DNA from: Streptacidiphilus jiangxiensis
GTDB lineage: Bacteria; Actinomycetota; Actinomycetes; Streptomycetales; Streptomycetaceae
Assembly: GCF_900109465.1 (NCBI RefSeq)
Contig: NZ_FOAZ01000001.1
Location: 372,001 to 436,000 of the forward strand
DNA length: 64,000 bases
Reading direction: 5' to 3'
A program made the position numbers and the translations under genes. Shown piece after piece: positions 1 to 7,722 of this stretch (positions within the stretch are counted from its first letter, which is position 1; the number at the start of each line of letters is the position of its first letter). The notes below the pieces were generated by a model. It was not told where the DNA came from. It did no database searches and saw only the letters and a list, made by a program, of their open reading frames with translations.

Positions 1-699
1 CTTGCGACCATCGACGCGACCTGCCCGCTGGTGACCAAGGTGCACAAGGAGGCCCTGCGCTTCGCCGAGGAGGACTACGACATCCTGCTCATCGGCCACG
101 AGGGCCACGAGGAGGTCATCGGCACGATGGGCGAGGCGCCGGAGCGCACCCACCTGGTCGACGGCGCCGAGGACGTCGCGAAGGTCCAGGTCCGCGACGA
201 GTCCAAGGTCGTCTGGTTGTCGCAGACCACCCTCTCGGTCGACGAGACGATGCAGACCGTGGACGCGCTCAAGCAGCGGTTCCCGCTGCTGACCAGCCCG
301 CCGAGCGACGACATCTGCTACGCGACGCAGAACCGCCAGGTGATCATCAAGCAGATCGCCGCCGAGGCCGACCTGGTCGTCGTCGTGGGCTCGAAGAACT
401 CCTCCAACTCCGTCCGCCTGGTCGAGGTCTCCCTGGAGGCCGGCGCCAAGGACGCCCACCTGGTCGACTTCGCCGACGAGATCGACGAGGCCTGGCTCGA
501 GGGCGTCGCCACGATCGGCGTCACCAGCGGGGCCTCGGTGCCGGAGATCCTGGTCCAGGGCGTGCTGGAGTGGCTGGCCGAGCGCGGCTTCGGCGACGTC
601 CAGACCGTCACCTCGGTCGAGGAGCACCTGCAGTTCTCGCTCCCCAAGGAGCTGCGCCGGGACCTGCGCACCGAGGTGGGCTCCGCCGCCGCAGAGTGA
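1..699 (+). CDS. ispH: 4-hydroxy-3-methylbut-2-enyl diphosphate reductase (5' end missing)
   Basis: IspH (LytB) is the iron-sulfur enzyme of the last step of the MEP isoprenoid pathway, reducing HMBPP to IPP and DMAPP. The reading frame is open from base 1, so the N-terminal third, including the first cluster cysteine, lies outside the window; 232 residues are visible. Two of the three [4Fe-4S] cysteines can be seen: ATCPLV (window codon 8) and DDICYATQ (about codon 106). The substrate-binding SKNSSNS motif is at about codons 132-138. The frame ends in TGA at 697-699. Family assignment is secure. Neighbours match actinobacterial order (lytB2 near ychF). Confidence 0.97.
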   Translation, partial: LATIDATCPLVTKVHKEALRFAEEDYDILLIGHEGHEEVIGTMGEAPERTHLVDGAEDVAKVQVRDESKVVWLSQTTLSVDETMQTVDALKQRFPLLTSPPSDDICYATQNRQVIIKQIAAEADLVVVVGSKNSSNSVRLVEVSLEAGAKDAHLVDFADEIDEAWLEGVATIGVTSGASVPEILVQGVLEWLAERGFGDVQTVTSVEEHLQFSLPKELRRDLRTEVGSAAAE

Positions 700-798
700 C
701 CCGGCGCTGACGGGCGCGTCACCGGTACGACTGACGAATCCGGACGAACCCGTCCGAGTAACGGGCGGGTTCACCTCGGCGCACGTAGCGTGGTGGGC

Positions 799-1551
799 GT
801 GACTGTCTTCGGAGTGGACATCGGCGGGTCCGGTATCAAGGGCGCGCCCGCAGACCTCGAAAACGGCAAGCTGGCCGAGGAGCGCGTGAAGGTGCTCACG
901 CCCCAGCCCTCCGAGCCGCAGGCCGTCGCGGCCGCGGTGAGGGAGGTGGTGGAGCAGTTCGACTGGCAGGGGCCGGTCGGCCTGACCTTCCCCGGCGTCG
1001 TCGTGGACGGCCGGACGCTGACCGCTGCCAACGTCGACAAGAGCTGGATCGGGACCGACGCCGCCGGGCTCTTCAGTGAGGCGCTGGGCGGCCGGCCGGT
1101 CGCGGTGGTCAACGACGCGGACGCGGCCGGTGTGGCCGAGGTCCGCTTCGGGGCGGGCCGTGACCGTGGCGGTGTGGTGCTGATGCTGACCTTGGGCACG
1201 GGCATCGGCAGCGCCCTCTTCGTCGACGGCAACCTGGTGCCGAACACCGAGCTCGGCCATCTGGAGCTGCACGGCAAGGACGCCGAGAAGCACGCCAGCT
1301 CGGCGGCCCGGGAGAAGCACGAGCTGTCCTGGTCGCAGTGGGCGGAGCGGCTGGACGACTACTTCGCCATGGTCGAGATGCTCTTCTCGCCCCAGCTGAT
1401 CATCATCGGTGGCGGCGTCAGCCGGAAGGCCGACAAGTTCCTCCCCCACTTGAAGCCCCTGCGGGCCGAGATCGTGCCGGCCCGGCTCCAGAACGACGCC
1501 GGGATCATCGGCGCCGCGATGCAGGCCGCCCGCCTGGCAGCCGTGGGCTGA
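799..1551 (+). CDS. ppgK: Polyphosphate glucokinase (ROK family)
   Basis: This cytoplasmic kinase phosphorylates glucose to glucose-6-phosphate using polyphosphate or ATP. The 250-residue length fits actinobacterial PpgK. The phosphate-binding loop DIGGSGIKG lies near residues 7-15, the catalytic aspartate in NDADAAG near residue 105, and TLGTGIGSALF forms the second phosphate motif. The frame could open at GTG 790 or 793, but a TAGCGT -10-like hexamer at 786-791 sits exactly 7 nt before GTG 799 and there is no Shine-Dalgarno sequence. I therefore prefer 799 as a leaderless start. It follows ispH after a 99-bp gap, as a separate unit. Family certain; start inferred. Confidence 0.93.
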   Translation: MTVFGVDIGGSGIKGAPADLENGKLAEERVKVLTPQPSEPQAVAAAVREVVEQFDWQGPVGLTFPGVVVDGRTLTAANVDKSWIGTDAAGLFSEALGGRPVAVVNDADAAGVAEVRFGAGRDRGGVVLMLTLGTGIGSALFVDGNLVPNTELGHLELHGKDAEKHASSAAREKHELSWSQWAERLDDYFAMVEMLFSPQLIIIGGGVSRKADKFLPHLKPLRAEIVPARLQNDAGIIGAAMQAARLAAVG

Positions 1552-1624
1552 CGCGACCCGGGCCTCGCCCCGGCCCGGCGGATACCGGGCCCCCGGCCTC
1601 GGGCCGGGAGGCCCGGGCCCAGGG

Positions 1625-2089
1625 TCAGTCGGACGCCGCCTTCTTGCGCGCGTGGGCGAGTGAGAAGTGGCGGGCCAGGGCGATGGTGACGCTGAGGCCG
1701 GTGCCGGCGAAGAGCCAGCCCGCGTCCAGCGCCAGGGCCTCGGCGAGACCGATCACGTGGCCGCCCCAGCCGGGGCCGGCCGCGGGACCGAAGAAGAGCA
1801 GCGCCAGCGCGAAGCAGATCGGCCCGCTGATCGGTGCCGCCGCCAGATCGGAGGAGCGGACCTTCACGGACGCCTGGAAGGACGCGGCCAGGTAGCCGAG
1901 CCCCAGCAGGACGCCCGAGCTGTCGAACAGCAGTTGGTCCAGCCACCCGGCCGCCAGGCAGGCGACGAGCATCAGGACGCCGCAGCCGACCGCCGTCAGC
2001 CGCTGCGGAACGCGCACGGCTCCGGCCGCCGCCGGGCGGGCCGGTCGGATCACCGCCTCGGGTGAGCGCGCCGGCTTCGGCAGGACCAT
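1625..2089 (-). CDS. DUF6542-like integral membrane protein
   Basis: A 154-residue protein with a short basic cytoplasmic N-terminus (about 30 residues) followed by four hydrophobic segments, starting with LTAVGCGVLMLVACLAAGW and ending before a basic C-terminus (HARKKAASD). It resembles the small membrane protein that lies divergent from ychF in many actinobacteria (Rv1111c-like, DUF6542); its function is unknown. ATG 2089 is preceded by a clear GGAGGGGAAC ribosome-binding site. A much longer frame runs through this locus on the same strand, but only this segment has membrane-protein character and a ribosome-binding site. It is transcribed away from ychF. Confidence 0.8.
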   Translation of the reverse strand: MVLPKPARSPEAVIRPARPAAAGAVRVPQRLTAVGCGVLMLVACLAAGWLDQLLFDSSGVLLGLGYLAASFQASVKVRSSDLAAAPISGPICFALALLFFGPAAGPGWGGHVIGLAEALALDAGWLFAGTGLSVTIALARHFSLAHARKKAASD

Positions 2090-2290
2090 GTTCCCCTCCG
2101 TCCCGGGCTCTGTGCGGCTGGTTCGGTACTCCACGTGACCAACGTACGGTCGGATGAACGCCGGACCGGGGGACAGACACGCCGACAGGCGACACCGGTC
2201 GCCCGATTGGGCCGTTCGGGCGTAAGCCCGGCAAACCGTAGACTGGGGGGCTGTACGCTCTCGCCCCTCGAACCCGGGACTCACGCCACC

Positions 2291-3364
<1,074 letters not shown>

Positions 3365-3380
3365 CGATCTGACGACCAGG

Positions 3381-3414
3381 ACGGCCCGGCTACTCCTCGG
3401 AGTAGCCGGGCCGT
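3381..3414. terminator. Intrinsic terminator between convergent ychF and MMPL genes
   Basis: A perfect 15-bp stem (3381-3395 with 3400-3414) and a CTCG loop lie 17 bp after the ychF stop codon. Only a short T run follows. The perfect stem between two convergent genes suits two-way termination. Confidence 0.85.
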
Positions 3415-3506
3415 TCCGTGTGCGCCTGGAGCCCTTGGGCTGTCCTGTGACCAGGTGCAGCGGCGGCTGACGGCGTGGCCATCCGCCCAGTCGACCCGCC
3501 ACGCGC

Positions 3507-5759
3507 TCAGTCGATCGGTTGCGCCACCCGCGACTCGGGGGACGAGGTCGCGTGCTGGAGGCGTTCGCCTTCGATGTCGAGGTCAGGCAGGAGTCGGGCC
3601 AGCCACTTCGGGAGCCACCAGGCGGCGCGGCGGGTGAGGGCGAGGACGGCCGGGACGAAGGTCATGCGGATCACGAAGGCGTCCAGCGCCACGCCGGTGG
3701 CCAGGGCGAAGGCGATCTGCTTGAGCATGACGCTGTCGGTGCCGAGGAAGGCGGCGAAGACCGAGATCATGATCAGTGCGGCCGCCGTGACGACGCGGCC
3801 GCTGTGGCGGGCTCCGGCGTGGACGGCGTGGAGCGGGTCGCCGGTGGCGGTGTAGGACTCGCGCATGCGCGAGACGAGGAAGACCTCGTAGTCCATGGCC
3901 AGCCCGAACAGCACGGCCAGCAGCAGGATCGGCAGGAAGCTGCTGATCGGCCCGGTCGTGTCGATGCCGAACAGCGACCCGAGATGACCGAGTTGGAAGA
4001 CGGACACGACGGCGCCGAGGGTGGCGGCGACGGACAGGACGAAGCCGGCGGCCGCCTTGAGCGGGACCACGACCGAGCGGAAGACCAGGAGCAGCAGGAG
4101 CAGCGACAGTCCGACGACGACCGCGGCGAAGGGCAGCAGCGCCGAGTTGAGTTTGGCTGCGACGTCGATCTGGACGGCCGTGTTGCCGGTGACCTGGATG
4201 CTCGCGCCGGTCTGCCGCTGGAGGGCGGCGCGGTCGTCGCGGATGGTGGTGACGAGGGTCTTGGTGGCCGCGTCGCTGGGGCCGGTGCGCGGGACCACCT
4301 GGAGCAGCGCGGTGTGCGTCGCCGGGTTCAGGACGGGCTTGCCCACTGCCGCCACATCCGGCAACGCGCGCAGGGTGGAGGCGAGTTCGCCCGCGGACTG
4401 CTGTGCGTTGCCGCTGTCGCCGGTGTCGGCCAGGACCAGGAGGGGTCCGTTGAAGCCGGGGCCGAACTCCTTGGAGATCTCGTCGTAGGCGGCACGCTGT
4501 GAACTGCCCGACGGCGCGGTGCCGTTGTCGGGCAGGGCGAGGGTCATGGAGTGGGCCGGCCAGGCCAGTGCGCCGATCGCGACGGCGACTGCGGCGAGGG
4601 CGAGCAAGGGGCGGCGGGTGACCTGACGGAACCACGCCTCGGCCGCGTTGGCGGCTCGGCCCGCGCCGTGGACACGGCCGGGGCCGCCTGTGTCGGCGGA
4701 GGAGCCCTCCGCCGCGGCCTCGCGGCGGGCGGCGCGGGACCCCGGGCGGGGGGTGAGTCGTGCTCCGGCGAAGCCGAGGATCGCGGGCAGCAGGGTGGTC
4801 GCGACCAGGACGGCGGTGAGGACCGCGCCGGCCGCGGCCAGTCCCATCGCGGTCAGGAACGGGATACCGACGACGGTCAGACCCGCCATGGCGATCACGA
4901 CCGTGAGGCCCGCGAAGACGACCGCGCTGCCGGCCGTGCCGACGGCCAGTGCGGCGGAGTCCTCCGGATCCATGCCCCGGGCGAGTTGGGAGCGGTGGCG
5001 GGTGACGATGAAGAGGGCGTAGTCGATGCCGACGGCCAGACCGATCATCAGCGCGAGGCTCTGCGCGGTCGAGGAGATGGCGACCACCCCGGTCAGCGAG
5101 AGCAGGCCGAATATCGCGGTGGCCACCCCGAAGACGGCGGTGACGAGCGGTATCCCGGCGCTCAGCAGCGACCCGAAGGTGATCACCAGGATCAACAGCG
5201 CGATGCCGATGCCGAGCACGTCGCTGTTCGACTTCCCGGGCGCGTTGCCGAAGGCGGAGCCGCCGATCTGGGCGGTGACGCCCGGCTGGTCCGTCGTGGC
5301 GGCCGAGACCGCGGACTTCAGCGCGTCCAGCGAGCCGGAGGCGAGCCCGCTGCTCGGCACCTCGTACTGGACCTGCGCGACGGCGGTGGTGCCGTCGGGG
5401 GAGACGGTGTGCGAGTCGAACGGGCTGACCACCCGGGCGACCTGCGGCGCGGTGGAGGCGGCGTTCACGGCTGCCCGGACGACAGCGGCGTCGGCGGGGT
5501 CGGTGACCTTCTGTCCGGTGGGCGCTGTGAACACGATCTGGGCACTGGTGCCCGAGGAGGCGGGGAAGTCCGTCTTCATCCGGTCCAGGGCCTGCTGCGA
5601 CTCCGAGCCTGGGATGGAGAAGGTGTTGTCGAACTTGCCGCTGCCGCCGAAGGCGACGGTGCAGGCGACCACGGCGGCGACGATCGCCAGCCAGAGCGCG
5701 AGCACGCTGCGTCGGTGACGGAAGGCGGACCTGCCGAGGCGGTGCAGGAGGGTGGGCAT
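3507..5759 (-). CDS. MMPL/RND-family transporter
   Basis: A 750-residue MMPL-type transporter. It has two repeats, each with one N-terminal transmembrane helix, a large extracytoplasmic loop and a block of about five helices. Actinobacterial members export lipids or drugs; the substrate cannot be read from the sequence. The start MPTLLHRLGRSAFRHRR places basic residues before the first helix (about 15-37). The membrane blocks include ALMIGLAVGIDYALF and GLAMDYEVFLVSRMRE, the conserved proton-relay regions (GxxxDY). The frame extends to 5813, but those 18 extra codons lie in the operator region and are rejected. The gene is divergent from a TetR regulator and is probably its target. Confidence 0.92.
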   Translation of the reverse strand: MPTLLHRLGRSAFRHRRSVLALWLAIVAAVVACTVAFGGSGKFDNTFSIPGSESQQALDRMKTDFPASSGTSAQIVFTAPTGQKVTDPADAAVVRAAVNAASTAPQVARVVSPFDSHTVSPDGTTAVAQVQYEVPSSGLASGSLDALKSAVSAATTDQPGVTAQIGGSAFGNAPGKSNSDVLGIGIALLILVITFGSLLSAGIPLVTAVFGVATAIFGLLSLTGVVAISSTAQSLALMIGLAVGIDYALFIVTRHRSQLARGMDPEDSAALAVGTAGSAVVFAGLTVVIAMAGLTVVGIPFLTAMGLAAAGAVLTAVLVATTLLPAILGFAGARLTPRPGSRAARREAAAEGSSADTGGPGRVHGAGRAANAAEAWFRQVTRRPLLALAAVAVAIGALAWPAHSMTLALPDNGTAPSGSSQRAAYDEISKEFGPGFNGPLLVLADTGDSGNAQQSAGELASTLRALPDVAAVGKPVLNPATHTALLQVVPRTGPSDAATKTLVTTIRDDRAALQRQTGASIQVTGNTAVQIDVAAKLNSALLPFAAVVVGLSLLLLLLVFRSVVVPLKAAAGFVLSVAATLGAVVSVFQLGHLGSLFGIDTTGPISSFLPILLLAVLFGLAMDYEVFLVSRMRESYTATGDPLHAVHAGARHSGRVVTAAALIMISVFAAFLGTDSVMLKQIAFALATGVALDAFVIRMTFVPAVLALTRRAAWWLPKWLARLLPDLDIEGERLQHATSSPESRVAQPID

Positions 5760-5798
5760 GGGTGCTCCCGGTGGGGGACGACCGGTGGGCCGAAGAAC

Positions 5799-5837
5799 TG
5801 GCAGTTCTGCCACATTAGCAAAGTGGCAGAACTGCCA
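5799..5837. promoter_or_regulatory. Two tandem TetR-type operators between MMPL gene and regulator
   Basis: Two 14-bp dyads, TGGCAGTTCTGCCA (5799-5812) and TGGCAGAACTGCCA (5824-5837), have centres 25 bp apart. Together, 5799-5813 and 5823-5837 form a perfect 15-bp inverted repeat around ATTAGCAAA. The second dyad overlaps TGCCAA (5833-5838), a possible -35 element placed 18 bp from GATACT (5857-5862) of the regulator gene. The operator role is inferred from symmetry and position. Confidence 0.82.
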
Positions 5838-5868
5838 ATTTCATCCTCAGGGCTGAGATACTCGGGCC

Positions 5869-6549
5869 GTGGACACGACCCCAGGAGGAGCCCCGACCCT
5901 GACCGACCCGACGGGCGGGCAGGCCCAGGGGCGGCGCGAGCAGAACAAGCGCCGCACCCACGAGGCGCTCATCGAGGCGGCCGGGCAGCTCTTCCAGGAG
6001 CGCGGCTACGAGGCCACCACCGTGCGGGACATCGCCGCCGCGGCCGGTGTGGGGGAGCGCACCTTCTTCCGCTACTTCCCGAGCAAGGAGAGCCTGGTCC
6101 TGCAGCAGGTCCGCGACCTGGTGCCGCTGCTGGCCGCCGAGATCCGCGAGCGGCCCGCCGCCGAGCCGCTGCTCGACGCGTTGCGGGAGTCGGTGCTGGA
6201 GGTCGCGCGCCGCAACGGGGCCAATCCGGCGGTCCTGCTCGCCGCGTCCGGTCCGCTCCGCGTGGTCACCGGCACCGAGGGTCGCGGCGACGGCCGCGGC
6301 GACCGGCACCTGCTCTACGACATGGAGGAGGCCGTGGCGGCCGCGTTCACCGAACGGCTGCTGCGTGGCGGCGAGGCGGCGGACGTCGCACGGCTGCGGG
6401 CCTCCGTGTTCAGCCGCGCCGGCGTCGGCGTGCTGCGCGCCGTCCGGCTGGCCTACGGCCGCCTGCCGGAGGCGGACCGCGCGGCGCTCGACCCGGCGGA
6501 GCTGGTCCGGCAGGCCTTCGCCTGCCTGGAGGCCGGCGTCCGGCCCTGA
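5869..6549 (+). CDS. TetR/AcrR family transcriptional regulator
   Basis: A 226-residue repressor-type protein. The N-terminal DNA-binding domain at about residues 25-70 carries the classic pattern ALIEAAGQLFQERGYEATTV, RDIAAAAGVGERTFFRYF. The C-terminal helical ligand-binding domain is family-variable. GTG 5869 lies 6 nt after the -10-like GATACT (5857-5862) with no Shine-Dalgarno sequence, so it is probably leaderless. The gene is divergent from the MMPL transporter across two perfect dyads. The simplest reading is repression of both the transporter and itself, relieved by an unknown ligand that may be exported. Confidence 0.93.
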   Translation: MDTTPGGAPTLTDPTGGQAQGRREQNKRRTHEALIEAAGQLFQERGYEATTVRDIAAAAGVGERTFFRYFPSKESLVLQQVRDLVPLLAAEIRERPAAEPLLDALRESVLEVARRNGANPAVLLAASGPLRVVTGTEGRGDGRGDRHLLYDMEEAVAAAFTERLLRGGEAADVARLRASVFSRAGVGVLRAVRLAYGRLPEADRAALDPAELVRQAFACLEAGVRP

Positions 6550-6585
6550 AGCCGAGGCCCTGGCGTGTGAAGTTAGGCTTCGCCC

Positions 6586-7029
6586 ATGCGGATCTCGGTT
6601 TCCTCCGACATGGACGAGGGCGTCGCACGGCAGTTGGTTGCGGAGCTCCGGCGGCGTGGCCACACGGTGATCAGCCATGGCGCGCTGCAGCCCGACGAGA
6701 AGGACGACTGGGCCTTCTGCAGCGAGGCCGCCGCCCGCGACGTCGTCGAGGGCCGGGCCGACCAGGCCGTCGTCTGCTGCTGGACCGGCACCGGTGCCTC
6801 GATCGCCGCCAACAAGCTGCCAGGCGTGCGCGCCGCGCTCTGCACGGACGGCTACACGGCGGGCGGGGCCCGCCGTTGGAACGACGCCAACGTCCTGGCG
6901 CTGAGCCTGCGGCTGACCTCGACGGCCCTGCTGTCCGAGATCCTCGACGCGTGGTTCGACGGCGCGCCCAGCCAGGAGCCGGACGATCAGGAGAACATCG
7001 CGCATCTCGGCCGGATCGGTCTCGGATGA
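6586..7029 (+). CDS. RpiB/LacA/LacB-family sugar-phosphate isomerase-like protein
   Basis: A 147-residue protein of the ribose-5-phosphate isomerase B fold. The family signature around the catalytic cysteine is present as CWTGTGASIAANK (canonical CGTGIGxSIAANK). Family positions held by His in E. coli RpiB are changed: the N-terminal CDH is SDM here, and the ring-opening QHNDTNV segment is RWNDANV. Isomerase chemistry on another substrate, or loss of activity, is possible. ATG 6586 follows TAGGCT (6574-6579) by 6 nt and lacks a Shine-Dalgarno sequence. The stop overlaps the next gene's ATG (ATGA at 7026-7029), so the two are translationally coupled. Confidence 0.85.
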   Translation: MRISVSSDMDEGVARQLVAELRRRGHTVISHGALQPDEKDDWAFCSEAAARDVVEGRADQAVVCCWTGTGASIAANKLPGVRAALCTDGYTAGGARRWNDANVLALSLRLTSTALLSEILDAWFDGAPSQEPDDQENIAHLGRIGLG

Positions 7030-7592
7030 GCGGGGCGAGCGGGGCGAACGGATCGAGCGGTGCGGCGAGCTGGGTCCTGATGCGCCAGGACGACAACGGC
7101 AACCGCGTCGAGATGGCCCGCTTCGAGGTCCGCGCGGAGGCGGAGGCCGCGGCGGCGGAGTTCGAGGCACGCGGGCACAAGCAGCTGTACTGGGTGGCGC
7201 CGGCGGTCCGCGTCGTGGTGGGTGCCGCGCTGTTCGACGCCTCGGGCCTGCGGGTCCTCGCGGCCCGGCGTTCGGCGCCCGAGGCCCTGGCGGGCCGGTG
7301 GGAGTTCCCCGGCGGCAAGGTCGAACCCGGCGAGACGGTGTCCGCGGCGCTGGAGCGGGAGCTCCGCGAGGAGCTGGGCGTCACGGCACGCGCGGGGGAG
7401 CGGCTGCCGGGCGCCTGGGAGGTCCGACCCGGGCTGGAGCTGCAGATCTGGACCGCGTCCCTGCTGGAGGGGGACCCGCAGCCGCTGGAGGACCACGACG
7501 AGCTCCGGTGGCTGGACGCCTCCACGCTCGACTCGGTCGACTGGCTTCCCCAGGACCGCTTCGCGCTGCCGCACGTGAGGCACTTGCTCTAG
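7026..7592 (+). CDS. Nudix hydrolase with N-terminal SPOR-like extension
   Basis: A 188-residue protein. Residues about 60-188 form a MutT-type Nudix domain with a full Nudix box (GGKVEPGETVSAALERE, then LREELGV), so it probably hydrolyses a nucleoside-diphosphate-linked substrate. Residues about 15-58 (MRQDDNGNRVEMARFEV ... GHKQLYWV) form a small alpha/beta unit like the short domains streptomycete proteins use for binding; its role is unknown. The ATG overlaps the stop of the RpiB-like gene, suggesting one operon and perhaps linked sugar or nucleotide housekeeping. Substrate not determinable. Confidence 0.88.
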   Translation: MSGASGANGSSGAASWVLMRQDDNGNRVEMARFEVRAEAEAAAAEFEARGHKQLYWVAPAVRVVVGAALFDASGLRVLAARRSAPEALAGRWEFPGGKVEPGETVSAALERELREELGVTARAGERLPGAWEVRPGLELQIWTASLLEGDPQPLEDHDELRWLDASTLDSVDWLPQDRFALPHVRHLL

Positions 7593-7722
7593 TTCCTCGC
7601 GCCCCTGAGGTTGCCACTTCCCTGTCGCTCGAAGATGACCCATCCGGCGGGGTACGGGAGGTTTCAGGTGGGTATGTCAGTATCCGGCCACCAACCCGAG
7701 CGGTGGCCGGGACTGGGGAGAC

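Noticed and set aside
4551-7592. A 1013-codon plus-strand frame
   Set aside because: It is Arg/Gly-rich and antisense to the MMPL gene, then crosses the TetR and RpiB-like genes in the wrong frame. Only its last 188 codons are a real gene (Nudix).
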